From: Gynuella sp050296195
GTDB taxonomy: Bacteria > Pseudomonadota > Gammaproteobacteria > Pseudomonadales > Natronospirillaceae
Strand: one strand, 5' to 3'
Assembly: GCF_050296195.1 (NCBI RefSeq)
Contig: NZ_JBNKRB010000008.1
Length of the DNA stretch: 64,000 nucleotides
The notes under the pieces were generated by a model, which had not been told where the DNA came from, searched no databases, and worked only from the letters and a program-made list of their open reading frames with translations. The first letter of the stretch is position 1. Every line of letters begins with the position of its first letter. Both the position numbers and the translations under genes were made by a program. This document shows positions 50,851-60,871 of this stretch, piece by piece.

Positions 50851-52888
50851 GCCAGATACTGGTGTCATGGAACGCAGCGCCGCCAGCCGGATACCCGGGC
50901 TCTGACGAGGTCAGCAGATTGATCCCCTGCCCCTCGATAAATGATTCATCCGGCCAAAGTCCTTCAACAACCACGGTGTCAGCATGTTGTCCGGTCGCCG
51001 CCTCCGCTACCAGCAACACTGATCCTTGAGCATTACCAATACGGACACGCGCTCCATCAGCCACCCCCATACGGTTCAGCACATCGACATGAATCCGGGC
51101 TTTTGGCTGCTGCTCTTTTTTACGAGAAGAGGCTATTTCATTGAAACTGGAATTAAGAAAGTTTTGTGCTGGCGCCGTTACTAATCTGAAAGGATACTGC
51201 TCTGAGGTCTCATCTGTCACCGCCCAGTGATCAGGCAAATCCGACATACCCGGTGCCTTTGCGCCTAACGATGCCCAGTCCGCACGAAAATGGAACTTGC
51301 CATCAGCATGGAGAAAGCCATTCAAAAAATGTGATTCCGCAAATGGGGTGCTCACGTCCAAACCCCGCTGATCATGAATTTCCTGTGCACTTGGGTAACC
51401 GGATGCTTTTAATGATTCATCCAGAATATCCCAGGCATTCATATCAAAACTGCGGTGCTTCACTCCCAGGCGCAGTCCAAGAGCACTGATCACCTCATGA
51501 TTGGAACGACACTCACCCGCTGCCGGCACCACCTGTCGGGCCACCTGCAAAACCGCATGGCCGCCAGGATTATAAATATCATCATGCTCCAGAAACATTG
51601 TGGCAGGTAAGACAATGTCAGCCATCTGCGCAGTTTCAGTCATAAACTGCTCATGTACGCAGACAAACAAATCTTCACGACCAAAACCCGCCCGGACTTT
51701 GGCCGATTCGGGAGCCACGACCACTGGGTTGGTATTCTGAATCAACATGGCCATGACCGGAGGACCACCACAGAGAGCCTCACTATCACCGGTAAGAATA
51801 TCGCCAATACGAGACATATCGAGCGTTCTGATTCCTGGCTGTTTCAGCTCTTTAGCTTCAATCAGTTGCATGTCCACCTTAGCCAGAGCACTGACCGAAA
51901 ACAGCGCACCACCGCCCTCCACGGCCCAGGCACCGGTGACTGCTGGCAGGCAGGACACAGCATGCATATTGACCGCGCCGTTGCGGGAGCGCGAAAAACC
52001 ATAGCCCAAGCGCAAATACGATTTTTTTGTACCACCATATAAATGTGCGAATGCTTCTATCGCCTCAACGGTCAATCCCGTAATGGCGGCAGCCCAGACC
52101 GGTGTTTTATCCCGCAAATGCTGCTCCAGTGCCTCCGGTTCATCGGTATAACGCTTCAGATAGTCCCAATCGGCATACCCATCCCGAAACAAGACATGCA
52201 TAACCGCACAGGCCAGCGCGCCATCCGTACCCGGACGGAGCGCCAAATGTACATCCGCACGCTGGGCGGTTTTATTAAAATAAGGGTCCACCACCACTAA
52301 CTTGGCACCATTACGCATACCCTCCAGCGCATGACTCATCACATGCACCTGCGTGGAAACCACATTGGCTCCCCATATCACAATGACTTCAGACTTCGCC
52401 ATTTCGCGTGCATCAACGCCATTAAAACCACCGGCTCCGGCCTGCCAACCTGGATTAGACAAACCGACACATATCGTGCCGGCCATATTGGAATAGCCCT
52501 TGGCATGGCGCAGACGGTTAATCCCCTTGCGCATCAGCAATCCCATCGTCCCGGCATAAAAATAAGGCCATACAGCCTCTGCACCATACTGCTGTTCCAC
52601 CCTGGTAAAAGCTTCAGCCACAGTATCCAGCGCCTCATCCCAGGATATTCGCTCAAACTGACCACTGCCTTTTGGGCCAACCCGTCTGAGAGGATGTAAT
52701 AATCGCTCCGGGTGATACATCCGCTCCTGATAGCGGGCCACCTTGCCGCAAATCACCCCACCGGTATATGGCAGATCTTTAGAACCTTTTACTTTGCCAA
52801 TGCGATGGCCATCAATACGTTCGACTTCCAGAGCACAAACACTGGGACAATCGTGAGGGCAAACGGAGTAGACAGTTTCTTGGGTCAT
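50828..52888 (-). CDS. Molybdopterin-dependent oxidoreductase (DMSO reductase superfamily) with N-terminal 4Fe-4S site
   Basis: A 686-residue protein. Cys 10, 14, 18 and 47 (CPHDCPSVC ... VICGK) form the N-terminal iron-sulfur motif, followed by the bis-MGD domains (ISWDEALDTVAEAF, VIVIWGANVVSTQVHVM, GTDGALACAVMHVL) and the C-terminal dinucleotide-binding domain (RLVTAPAQNFLNSSF). No Tat signal peptide is present, so it should be cytoplasmic. The subfamily resembles formate-dehydrogenase- or thiosulfate-reductase-like 'anaerobic dehydrogenases', but the substrate and any partner subunits are not evident. It lies upstream of, and divergent from, the capsule operon. Confidence 0.9.
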   Translation of the reverse strand: MTQETVYSVCPHDCPSVCALEVERIDGHRIGKVKGSKDLPYTGGVICGKVARYQERMYHPERLLHPLRRVGPKGSGQFERISWDEALDTVAEAFTRVEQQYGAEAVWPYFYAGTMGLLMRKGINRLRHAKGYSNMAGTICVGLSNPGWQAGAGGFNGVDAREMAKSEVIVIWGANVVSTQVHVMSHALEGMRNGAKLVVVDPYFNKTAQRADVHLALRPGTDGALACAVMHVLFRDGYADWDYLKRYTDEPEALEQHLRDKTPVWAAAITGLTVEAIEAFAHLYGGTKKSYLRLGYGFSRSRNGAVNMHAVSCLPAVTGAWAVEGGGALFSVSALAKVDMQLIEAKELKQPGIRTLDMSRIGDILTGDSEALCGGPPVMAMLIQNTNPVVVAPESAKVRAGFGREDLFVCVHEQFMTETAQMADIVLPATMFLEHDDIYNPGGHAVLQVARQVVPAAGECRSNHEVISALGLRLGVKHRSFDMNAWDILDESLKASGYPSAQEIHDQRGLDVSTPFAESHFLNGFLHADGKFHFRADWASLGAKAPGMSDLPDHWAVTDETSEQYPFRLVTAPAQNFLNSSFNEIASSRKKEQQPKARIHVDVLNRMGVADGARVRIGNAQGSVLLVAEAATGQHADTVVVEGLWPDESFIEGQGINLLTSSEPGYPAGGAAFHDTSIWLRPDSGY

Positions 52889-53256
52889 TTGATGAGGCTC
52901 TTTCTCTACGGGACGCTGAAGTTTACAACAGACCCGCTAAACAATTGCAAGTGTAAACAGTTCCTGTTCGTAATAGTCAGGATTACTGGCATGATAGAAC
53001 TCAACAGAACAAATTCTGAAAAAATTCAATGCTTTAGAAGATCCATCTCAGACACTTTCTTGTGACCCCAAAGAGACAAGTGTTATGATCCCGCCTCAAT
53101 TATTTTTACATATTGTCACCAGCATCAGATGCCAGTAAGCATTTCTTTATTTGGGCTGTCGAATGATTATCGGAATAACGAAACTGTTTAACTATTACAC
53201 AACCGATTACACTGATGCCATCACTTGCCGGTCACTGATCCGCAGGTTCTGTTGAT

Positions 53257-54045
53257 ATGTCTACATCCACCCGCACTCCACTACAAGTCACATGGTCGGT
53301 TTGGAAAGCACTGTTCCTACGTGAAGCATTAACGCGATTGTTATCCGGTAGGGCACAATGGTTTTGGCTGCTGCTGGAGCCGGCGTTTCATGTGGTTTAC
53401 ATGACGTTTATTTTTTCGGTTGTTCGAGTCAGGCATGTTGGAGGGATTGATACGGCTATATGGCTCATGATGGGGATGTTGGCGTTTTTTATGTTTAAAC
53501 GCACATGGGGCCAACTGACTAATGCCATTGATGCCAATAAATCACTTTTTGTGTATCGCCAGGTAAAACCCATCGACACAGTATTGGTCCGTGCTGCGCT
53601 CGAAGGCATCATTATGTTATTTGTCATTATCATCCTCTTATCCGGATTAGCATTATTGGGCAAAGAAGTTCAACCGACTGATCCACTCAGACTTATCGGA
53701 GCGCTCTGGGGTTTGTGGTTGCTTGGTACCGGGCTAGGTTTAATGACATCTGTTGCCACGGAACTGATTCCCGAAATTGGAAAAATTATAAACTTAATCA
53801 CTATGCCTCTTATGTGGATCTCGGGCGTGATGATTCCACTGACATCAATTCCACAGCCCTATCGCGACTGGCTGTTATTCAACCCCGTGGTTCATGGCAT
53901 TGAGTCGGCCAGGTTAGGTTTCGCCGGTTACTATCATACATTTCCAGAGTTGGACGAGAGCTTTCTGTTTAAATGTGCTCTGGTGTCGATGTTTTTTGGA
54001 CTTGCGTTGCATCGACGCTTTGCTCTGAGGATGATGATGCAATGA
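53257..54045 (+). CDS. kpsM: Capsule polysaccharide ABC exporter, permease subunit
   Basis: A 262-residue ABC-2-type permease with about six hydrophobic helices. It contains the KpsM/CtrC-type N-terminus (ALFLREALTRLLSGRAQWFWLLLEP) and the family end IPQPYRDWLLFNPVVHGIESARLG. It is expected to form the inner-membrane channel that exports capsule polysaccharide together with the ATPase encoded next. Its stop overlaps the next gene's start as ATGA (54042-54045). The 368-bp region before it (52889-53256) separates it from a divergent enzyme gene and should hold the operon promoter; I see no confident hexamers there. Confidence 0.93.
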   Translation: MSTSTRTPLQVTWSVWKALFLREALTRLLSGRAQWFWLLLEPAFHVVYMTFIFSVVRVRHVGGIDTAIWLMMGMLAFFMFKRTWGQLTNAIDANKSLFVYRQVKPIDTVLVRAALEGIIMLFVIIILLSGLALLGKEVQPTDPLRLIGALWGLWLLGTGLGLMTSVATELIPEIGKIINLITMPLMWISGVMIPLTSIPQPYRDWLLFNPVVHGIESARLGFAGYYHTFPELDESFLFKCALVSMFFGLALHRRFALRMMMQ

Positions 54046-54707
54046 TTATCGTTGAAAACGTTCACAAGCGATATCAAACTCCGTCAGGCCCTGGTCCATG
54101 GATATTGCAAGGAGTTAGTCTGACTATCCCTCCCAAACTTAATGTGGGCCTGATTGGCCATAATGGTGCAGGAAAATCAACGTTGCTGCGAATGATTGGC
54201 GGGGTAGACGAACCCAACAGAGGCAATATTGAACGCCATTGCAGAGTCTCATGGCCCATGGGCTATGGTGGTGGACTGCAAGGCTCATTGACTGGCAGAC
54301 AGAACACTAAGTTTGTTTGTCGCATCCACGGCCACAATGACGATATTCCGGAAAAAATCCAGTTCGTTCAGGATTTTGCTGAAATAGGAAAAGCCTTTGA
54401 AAGACCCGTTAAAACTTATTCATCCGGGATGAAATCACGCCTGCAATTTGCCCTCTCCATGGCGTTTGATTTCGATGTTTATATTTCTGATGAAGTAACT
54501 GCTGCCGGAGATGCAGCCTTTCGACAAAAGGCTGCCGATGCATTCAAACGCATAGCAGATCATGCCAGCATCATTATGGTTTCCCATGGAGAGGGAACAC
54601 TCAAACAATTCTGTACCGCTGGAGTATGGCTCCATCAAGGCAAAGCCCTCTGGTTCGATAATATTGATGATGCCCTGTACGCCTATAAAAACAGCTACCA
54701 ACTATGA
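54042..54707 (+). CDS. kpsT: Capsule polysaccharide ABC exporter, ATP-binding subunit
   Basis: A 221-residue ATPase that powers capsule export. The Walker A motif GHNGAGKST spans residues 39-47. The signature is the unusual YSSGMKSRLQFALS of KpsT/CtrD-type proteins, Walker B lies in DVYISDE, and the switch His is in VSHGE. The start ATG 54042 overlaps the permease stop by four bases, and the family length fits this start; upstream in-frame codons lie inside kpsM. It also overlaps the next gene as ATGA (54704-54707). Confidence 0.95.
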   Translation: MIIVENVHKRYQTPSGPGPWILQGVSLTIPPKLNVGLIGHNGAGKSTLLRMIGGVDEPNRGNIERHCRVSWPMGYGGGLQGSLTGRQNTKFVCRIHGHNDDIPEKIQFVQDFAEIGKAFERPVKTYSSGMKSRLQFALSMAFDFDVYISDEVTAAGDAAFRQKAADAFKRIADHASIIMVSHGEGTLKQFCTAGVWLHQGKALWFDNIDDALYAYKNSYQL

Positions 54708-55825
54708 CAACAAACCATTCAAAACATCTGTTCACACGAATGTTAAAACGCAATAAAACAATATCTATAGCACTGATTATATGCATACTCAGTACAATTT
54801 ACTGGCTGGCAATCGCTTCTGATCGTTACGTATCAACAGCTCAAATTATTATTCAACGTACTGACCTTTCCAGCGGCCAATCATTTAACTTCTCCAGCCT
54901 GCTAGGGGCCAGTAGCGGTGCCAACAGGAGTGAACAACTCTTAATGCGGGAATACCTGCTTTCGATTGATATACTAAAAAAACTCGATAAAGCACTGCAT
55001 ATACGAGCCCACTACAGTGATCCCCGCTGGGATAGACTCTCACGATTGCAACAGAAAGACACCTCTATCGAAGAATTTCATCAATATTACCTTTCCCGGG
55101 TCAGTATTGAACTGGATGAATACTCTGGTCTGTTAGTGATTCAATCACAGGCTTTTGATCCCCAAACGGCTCAGGCCATCACCAATTTTCTGGTACATGA
55201 AGGGGAAATTCATATGAATCAGTTGGCTCATGACCTTGCACAAAACCAGGTCAGCTTTCTGGAAACCCAGGTAACCGAAATGTACCAACAAGCCCAACAG
55301 GCCAGACAAGCGGTACTGGATTTTCAAAATGAAAAAGGGCTGATTTCACCTGAGGCTACTGCCGAAAACATTTCCGCCATTATCGGTTCACTACAAGGTC
55401 AGAAAGCCGAACTGGAAACTGAGCGCCAGGCTCTTGAAGCTTATTTGGTGCCAAGTCACCCGAATGTTGCCAAGATCACCCAGCAAATTGCGGCCATAGA
55501 TAAACAAATCGAGCAGGAACAGGCAAAATTGACCGCCCCAGATGGCAATACTCTGAACCTCACCGTTGAAGAGTTTCAGCGACTGCAACTGCAAGCTGGA
55601 TTCGCCCAAGACATTTATAAGTCAGCGTTACTGGCACTGGAAAAAGGCCGGGTAGAAGCAACCCGCACCATACAAAAAGTTTCCATCATCCAAACACCCA
55701 CGCTCCCGGAATACCCGCTTGAGCCCAGACGGCTGTATAATGCGACCGTATTTATTTTGTTAACCTTCATGTTGGCCGGAGTGATTCAATTGCTGATCGC
55801 CATTGTTAAAGACCATAAGGATTGA
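54704..55825 (+). CDS. kpsE: Capsule export inner-membrane protein, KpsE/CtrB family
   Basis: A 373-residue polysaccharide co-polymerase-like protein. Transmembrane helices lie at about 20-40 and 349-369, with a long periplasmic coiled-coil region between them (MYQQAQQARQAVLDFQNEKGLISPEA; ELETERQALEAYL). The C-terminal LPEYPLEPRRLYN precedes the second helix, as in KpsE, CtrB and BexC. It is thought to bridge the inner-membrane exporter and the outer-membrane protein KpsD. The 4-base overlap with kpsT and the Shine-Dalgarno sequence of the next gene inside its 3' end show tight operon structure. Confidence 0.93.
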   Translation: MTTNHSKHLFTRMLKRNKTISIALIICILSTIYWLAIASDRYVSTAQIIIQRTDLSSGQSFNFSSLLGASSGANRSEQLLMREYLLSIDILKKLDKALHIRAHYSDPRWDRLSRLQQKDTSIEEFHQYYLSRVSIELDEYSGLLVIQSQAFDPQTAQAITNFLVHEGEIHMNQLAHDLAQNQVSFLETQVTEMYQQAQQARQAVLDFQNEKGLISPEATAENISAIIGSLQGQKAELETERQALEAYLVPSHPNVAKITQQIAAIDKQIEQEQAKLTAPDGNTLNLTVEEFQRLQLQAGFAQDIYKSALLALEKGRVEATRTIQKVSIIQTPTLPEYPLEPRRLYNATVFILLTFMLAGVIQLLIAIVKDHKD

Positions 55826-55829
55826 GTAC

Positions 55830-57554
55830 ATGCCTTTGTCGTTTATTAAAGCAAGTTTTATCTCTTTACTTATCTTGATATCGTGCATGGCAGCCGCACA
55901 ACAATCGATACCACAGCCAATTCCGAATGGTTCAGACTCACAACAGCTGCCCGGATCATCTTACAACAACATAAAAAATGGTTTGGATGGCCCTACCATT
56001 AAGCCCCAATCACCACAATATTTTGACTATTCAAACAATATCGCCTCGGACGTGTTTGGCTCTAACCTGTTTACCGGTTCCTTCGCCCGTCAGGGGGCCA
56101 CTCAGTTCAATCCGGATTATGCCATCGCCATTGGCGATAAAATTCAGGTACGGCTCTGGGGAGCTTTCGAATACGGCGATCTGCTGACTGTTGACCCACA
56201 GGGCAATATATTCATTCCCAATGCGGGTCCGATCAGTGTTGTAGGTATCCGCAATAAAGATCTGCAGCAATTAGTGGAATCGTCTATCACCAAAGTATTC
56301 AAAGCCAATGTCTATATTTATGCCAGCCTGGCTGCGGCACAGCCGGTTAGAGTATTTGTCAGTGGCTTTGTAAACCGTCCTGGATTGTACAGCGGCACCA
56401 GTATGGATAGCCTATTACATTACCTGGACCAGGCCGGTGGCATCGATACGGAACGGGGGTCGTTTCTGGATGTTGAAGTCAAACGGGGTCAACAAACCCG
56501 AGCGACCGTCAACCTTTATAATTTCCTGTTGAATGGCACCATGCCGGTTATCCAACTGGGTGACAGTGACGTGATATTTGTAGGACCACGGCAAAATACC
56601 GTCAAAATCAGCGGACTTACCGAAAATGCGAAACGCTTTGAGTTTTCAGACAAGACCCGTTCAGTCGCTGATCTGATCAAAATAGCGAAACCCAATGCCG
56701 AAGCTACCCATGTACGCATTATCCGCAATACCGGTACCATTCGTAATGTCGATTACTACCCCTTGAGCGATGCATCCAAAGTCATGCTCAAAAATGGGGA
56801 TGAATTGGAATTTACCGCTGATAAAAAAATTGGCACGATTACCGTAAGAGTGGAAGGAGAACACGAAAGTTCGCAGGAATATGTACTCCCCAATGGTGCC
56901 AAGCTGGGTGATTTGTTGAGCCAGATACGGTATTCAGACCGATCGGATAAAGACAACCTGCAGCTATTTCGCCACAGTGTGAAGGATCGCCAAAAACAGA
57001 TGCTGGAAACCTCGTTAAAAAGCCTCGAAAGCGCTGCATTAACGGCTCGCTCCGGTACCAGTGACGAAGCCATTCTACGCAAAGAGGAAGCATCACTTTT
57101 GCTTCAATGGGTAGACAGAGCCCGAAAAATAGAGCCTAAAGGTCAGGTGGTCATCGCCGATTCAGATAGACATAATGATCTATTGCTGGAAAACGGAGAT
57201 GTCATTAAGGTGCCAACTAAAGATGGTTTAGTTCTGATCAGTGGAGAAGTATTATTTCCAAATGCGATAGCCTTCAATGAGAAATACAAACTCAAAGATT
57301 ACATAAAAAGTGCTGGAGGCTATACCCAGAACGCCAACACCGCTCGTATTGTTGTAGCGCATCGTAATGGCAGCTTCACCGAAGTAAACGGCAAACGCGG
57401 ATTATTTAGCAGCAACAAAAACATTCAGGTTGCTGCAGGCGATGAAATATTGGTACTGCCAAAAATCAGCGTCAAATCACGGCAAATACTTAAAGATATG
57501 ACACAGATTCTTTATCAAATTGCTGTTAGCGCCAAAGTTGCTCTAACCATATAG
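55830..57554 (+). CDS. kpsD: Polysaccharide export outer-membrane protein, KpsD/Wza-like
   Basis: A 574-residue protein with an N-terminal signal sequence ending near residue 23. A LISC match would allow lipidation, but cleavage after AAA is equally possible. A Poly_export domain (about residues 85-165; YAIAIGDKIQVRLWG) is followed by SLBB-like domains (VFVSGFVNRPGLY; later VLISGEVLFPNAI with SAGGYT). The length matches KpsD-type proteins more than Wza. Start ATG 55830 is preferred over the upstream TTG 55803 because AAGGA lies nine bases before it and it opens the hydrophobic signal. It is expected to form the capsule translocation passage across periplasm and outer membrane. Confidence 0.9.
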   Translation: MPLSFIKASFISLLILISCMAAAQQSIPQPIPNGSDSQQLPGSSYNNIKNGLDGPTIKPQSPQYFDYSNNIASDVFGSNLFTGSFARQGATQFNPDYAIAIGDKIQVRLWGAFEYGDLLTVDPQGNIFIPNAGPISVVGIRNKDLQQLVESSITKVFKANVYIYASLAAAQPVRVFVSGFVNRPGLYSGTSMDSLLHYLDQAGGIDTERGSFLDVEVKRGQQTRATVNLYNFLLNGTMPVIQLGDSDVIFVGPRQNTVKISGLTENAKRFEFSDKTRSVADLIKIAKPNAEATHVRIIRNTGTIRNVDYYPLSDASKVMLKNGDELEFTADKKIGTITVRVEGEHESSQEYVLPNGAKLGDLLSQIRYSDRSDKDNLQLFRHSVKDRQKQMLETSLKSLESAALTARSGTSDEAILRKEEASLLLQWVDRARKIEPKGQVVIADSDRHNDLLLENGDVIKVPTKDGLVLISGEVLFPNAIAFNEKYKLKDYIKSAGGYTQNANTARIVVAHRNGSFTEVNGKRGLFSSNKNIQVAAGDEILVLPKISVKSRQILKDMTQILYQIAVSAKVALTI

Positions 57555-57650
57555 GACAATAACACCGTTACAATTGACAAAGATCGAGGGAGCGTCACAA
57601 GGTGTGTGCTCGTTCCTTTACTGGCAACACATAATCAGGCAACAGGATTT

Positions 57651-59621
57651 ATGCAAAAAATCATTATCTCCAGTACTCATGGTTGTGAATGGCACATATT
57701 ATTGCCACTGCTAAAACAGCTTAAAAACTTAACACAAAGCTCCTCGCAACAATCAATAGAGCATGAGTCTATATCCAGGGTTAACTCCCAGAATGGCTCG
57801 GAACAACATGAACTCCTGGCATATGATACCGACTTTGATTTTTATCGGGATGCATTAATGCTGGAAGGGCTTAGTGATACCAATAGCCTGTTTATCCTGT
57901 TATACCAATCGCCAGCCATAGGCTTAATGAACGCCATTACCCAACAGGGTAATAGCTATCAGTTTTTGTCGGACTGGATGGGAAGCGCCAGATGCCTGAC
58001 GGGCTTCTTCAAACGAAACAGAAAAAACTGTCTGGTAATCGACCTTGAAGCGGCCAGACAAGATATAAACAGCTTCGCGACCTGTTTACAGCAGCATGGC
58101 GTCGAAACAGGAGATCTGGATATACCAGGATTGACTATAGATAACAAAGCCTCCCGCCCAATGAACAATTACCTGGTAGCAACGCTGATCACCAAACACC
58201 ATGCCGATGTATACGATGTATTTGGTGAACTGCAGGCTTGCTCCAGCATGCAGTCGGATTCGAAAGAATTTGGACTTGCAGATGCAGTGACAGCACTCAA
58301 ACAAATCGAGCATCAAAACCGTCACCAAAATGAGTTACTGAACCAGATTCATCAACACCAGCAGCAACTTGAAAATATAAGAACCACCTGGGAACTCAAA
58401 TATAACGAAACGCTGGCTCACCTGGAAAATCTTACTCAGCAATTGGAGCATGAAAAATCCAGCAACCAAAAGCTGTTGACGGAACAATCCCGAATTCCGG
58501 AATTACAACAGGCAATCAATAGATTGGAATATCAACTGGCCGAAAGTGATCAACAGAACAAAGAATATAACAGTGAAAATCAGCTGCTGATACTTCAGAT
58601 ACAGCAATTACAGGAAGAACTGGCTCAGCTGGAAAGTATTACGCAACAATTGGAACAAGAGAAATCCAGCAACCAAAAACTTTTGGCGGAACAGTCCAGA
58701 ATTCCGGAATTACAGCAAAAAATCGATAAACTGGAACATAATCTGGCCGAAATTGATCAGCAAAACAAAGAATATGACAGTGAAAATCAGCTGCTGACGC
58801 TTCAGGTACAACAACTCCAGGAAGAGCTTGAGCAAACATTTCTGGAAGCCAAGTCCCAAGGAGAACAAGCCAAGGAGAGCCAGAGTAGTCTACAGCAGAA
58901 AGATCAACAGATTAAACAGCTGCAAACAGAAATCGACACACTAAAGAATAACCCACGTGCTGATACTTCGCCGGTTACCGAACTGGAAAGTGAAAATGAA
59001 TTATTATTACTACAGGTCGCTCAGTTACAAGAAGAACTGGAACATTACTTTTTAGATAATGAAGCGAAAGAAAAACAGATTCGCACGCTTAAAAAGAAAC
59101 AGGTAGTAAGCAATAGCACAAATATACCTGACAAGACGGGAAAAAAGGTCAATAAAAACCATTTACGCATCCTGTTCCATGCTGACTGGTATCGTAAAAC
59201 TGCAGGCAAACATATGCGTCCTCTTTCCCATTATTTGCACAAAGGATGGAAAAAAGGCTTATCGCCACACCCTCTCTTTGACCCCACCTACTACTTAAAG
59301 GCCAACGAGCTTGAGTCGCTGAACATGAATCCATTGCTCCATTTTTTGAGCCAGGGCGCCAAACTGGATATGTCACCTCATCCTTTGTTTGATATTGAGT
59401 GGTATCTCAACCGATACCCTGATGTTGCAGAAAGCGGAATGAATCCGCTGGTACACTTTATTAAATTCGGTTTTGCCGAAGGCCGGGACCCAAGCCCCAA
59501 GTTTAACAGCCGTTGGTATCTCGATACTTATCCAGATGTTCGAGAGGCCGGCATGAATCCTCTACTTCACTATGTCACTTCAGGCCAGGCTGAAGGACGC
59601 CAGATCATGCACAGCTACTAG
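57651..59621 (+). CDS. Coiled-coil protein with C-terminal WYLxxYPDV repeats, capsule cluster
   Basis: About 656 residues from ATG 57651 (AGGATTT upstream), chosen over GTG 57606. The N-terminal domain of about 200 residues is unrecognised. Residues of about 230-480 form a Gln/Glu/Leu-rich coiled coil that contains a 207-base tandem duplication. The C-terminal 150 residues hold four related units of the type FDxxWYLxxYPDVxxxGMNPLxHYxxxGxxEGR (first unit degenerate, from about 59158). Repeats of this type are commonly found in proteins of surface-polysaccharide clusters, often near glycosyltransferases. Possible roles are scaffold or chain-length control; none is proven. It is 96 bases downstream of kpsD and nine bases before the next gene. 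Confidence 0.6.
   Translation: MQKIIISSTHGCEWHILLPLLKQLKNLTQSSSQQSIEHESISRVNSQNGSEQHELLAYDTDFDFYRDALMLEGLSDTNSLFILLYQSPAIGLMNAITQQGNSYQFLSDWMGSARCLTGFFKRNRKNCLVIDLEAARQDINSFATCLQQHGVETGDLDIPGLTIDNKASRPMNNYLVATLITKHHADVYDVFGELQACSSMQSDSKEFGLADAVTALKQIEHQNRHQNELLNQIHQHQQQLENIRTTWELKYNETLAHLENLTQQLEHEKSSNQKLLTEQSRIPELQQAINRLEYQLAESDQQNKEYNSENQLLILQIQQLQEELAQLESITQQLEQEKSSNQKLLAEQSRIPELQQKIDKLEHNLAEIDQQNKEYDSENQLLTLQVQQLQEELEQTFLEAKSQGEQAKESQSSLQQKDQQIKQLQTEIDTLKNNPRADTSPVTELESENELLLLQVAQLQEELEHYFLDNEAKEKQIRTLKKKQVVSNSTNIPDKTGKKVNKNHLRILFHADWYRKTAGKHMRPLSHYLHKGWKKGLSPHPLFDPTYYLKANELESLNMNPLLHFLSQGAKLDMSPHPLFDIEWYLNRYPDVAESGMNPLVHFIKFGFAEGRDPSPKFNSRWYLDTYPDVREAGMNPLLHYVTSGQAEGRQIMHSY
58422..58835 (+). 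repeat. 207-base tandem duplication inside the coiled-coil gene
   Basis: Two units, 58422-58628 and 58629-58835, encode near-identical 69-residue segments: LENLTQQLEHEKSSNQKLL... and LESITQQLEQEKSSNQKLL..., both going on through EQSRIPELQQ and ending QLQEEL. The DNA itself is also highly similar, so the duplication looks recent. Unit number could vary between strains and would alter coiled-coil length. Confidence 0.85.
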
Positions 59622-59629
59622 AGAAACCG

Positions 59630-60871
59630 ATGAACAGGATCTCGCAGACTCTCGACCTTGTGATTATGGACCCTGCGCTGGGTATCTGCGAGGGCCATCA
59701 CGCCGGTTTTATTGAGGCTTTGGGACAAACACTCCCCTCCCTACCTGAACAAAAGAGCGTCATAATCGTATGTCATCATGACATTAATGAGCAAACTGCG
59801 ACAAAGCTGACACAACAAGGTTTCAGGGTTGCTCCACATTTCAAGGTGGACTTTTACCACAACCTCAACAAGCCTTATTCAAGCAGTACAGAAAAAAGCA
59901 CTTTCGTTAGAGAGCTGGCAAAACAATACATCAGTATTATTCAGAACCGTAATAGCCAAAGTCTCTATTTGTACCACACAATGAACTGGGATCACTGTCA
60001 AGCCATCAACCTGGCACTCACTTATCTGGTTGAAAGAAAATGTAGTTCATTAGGTCACCATGTACTCTTGCTTATGTTTCATTGTGGAATCAATCACCTG
60101 GGGCACACCACACATCCACTGATAAAAATGCAATTTAAAGCAGCTCTCAAAAGACTAGCCAAACTGAAATCCGTCAGCCTTCAAACCAGCAATGCTGAAT
60201 ATCTAAACAGCTACAATCAACTTTTGGCGCCGGCAAAAGACTTAAAACTACACCCAAATATTTTTGCCGGAGCCAACGATAATGGAAAGACTCCCAAAAA
60301 AGCAGATAGATCAACAGATACATCCCCTATCATCTTATATATGGGAGATATCAAGGCAGAGAAGGGATTCCTCAACTTACCAAATCGTCTGAAACAACTG
60401 CTCCCAAAAGTGGACACCTCTATTATTATTCAGTATTCAGGTAAGTTACCGGCTGCTCCAGTTTTTAAACAGTGCCAGCAAGAGCTACAAAACATGGCCG
60501 CCCAGCATCCCAAAATTGAGCTGATACCGCATTTCTGGAACCAACAAGAACTTCATAAAGCACTGGCACATGCATCTTTGCTCGTGATGGACTACGATCC
60601 GACTGTATATGCAGAAAAAACTTCGGGAACATTATGGCTCTCCGCGTCCTATCGGTTACCAATAGCTTTAAACGGGCATTCCTGGCTAAACCGCGAAGCT
60701 GATCGTTTAGGACTATGCTGGACAACTATTGACGACATCCATAAGGTAAAGAGCCAGAGACATAAGACAGCGCAGATACCAGAAAACAGTTACAAACAAG
60801 AACTGGAAACGCCATTCTGGACGTGGCTGAACAACACCTATCATTCTATGACTGAGTGCACATCATGTTAG
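59630..60871 (+). CDS. Putative GT-B-fold glycosyltransferase, capsule cluster
   Basis: A 413-residue protein. The C-terminal half shows the glycosyltransferase family 4-like donor-domain pattern: PIILYMGDIKAEKGFLNL, then a helix, IIIQYSGKLP, IELIPHFWNQQELHKALAHASLLVMDYDPT with the usual distal acidic/backbone pattern, and YAEKTSGTLWL near the nucleotide site. The N-terminal half is less conserved (MDPALGICEGHHAGF). No signal peptide or transmembrane helix. It is probably cytoplasmic and adds a sugar to the capsule polymer; the substrate cannot be read. Its last seven bases overlap the start of the next gene. Confidence 0.65.
   Translation: MNRISQTLDLVIMDPALGICEGHHAGFIEALGQTLPSLPEQKSVIIVCHHDINEQTATKLTQQGFRVAPHFKVDFYHNLNKPYSSSTEKSTFVRELAKQYISIIQNRNSQSLYLYHTMNWDHCQAINLALTYLVERKCSSLGHHVLLLMFHCGINHLGHTTHPLIKMQFKAALKRLAKLKSVSLQTSNAEYLNSYNQLLAPAKDLKLHPNIFAGANDNGKTPKKADRSTDTSPIILYMGDIKAEKGFLNLPNRLKQLLPKVDTSIIIQYSGKLPAAPVFKQCQQELQNMAAQHPKIELIPHFWNQQELHKALAHASLLVMDYDPTVYAEKTSGTLWLSASYRLPIALNGHSWLNREADRLGLCWTTIDDIHKVKSQRHKTAQIPENSYKQELETPFWTWLNNTYHSMTECTSC

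Noticed and set aside
50549..50868. Minus-strand frames opposite the EVE-like gene as an alternative coding choice
   Set aside because: The plus-strand product has coherent fold-like motifs; the minus frames are Pro/His-rich without domains.
53397..53663. Minus-strand frame within kpsM
   Set aside because: It is a shadow of the permease gene; the kpsM product is clearly recognised on the plus strand.
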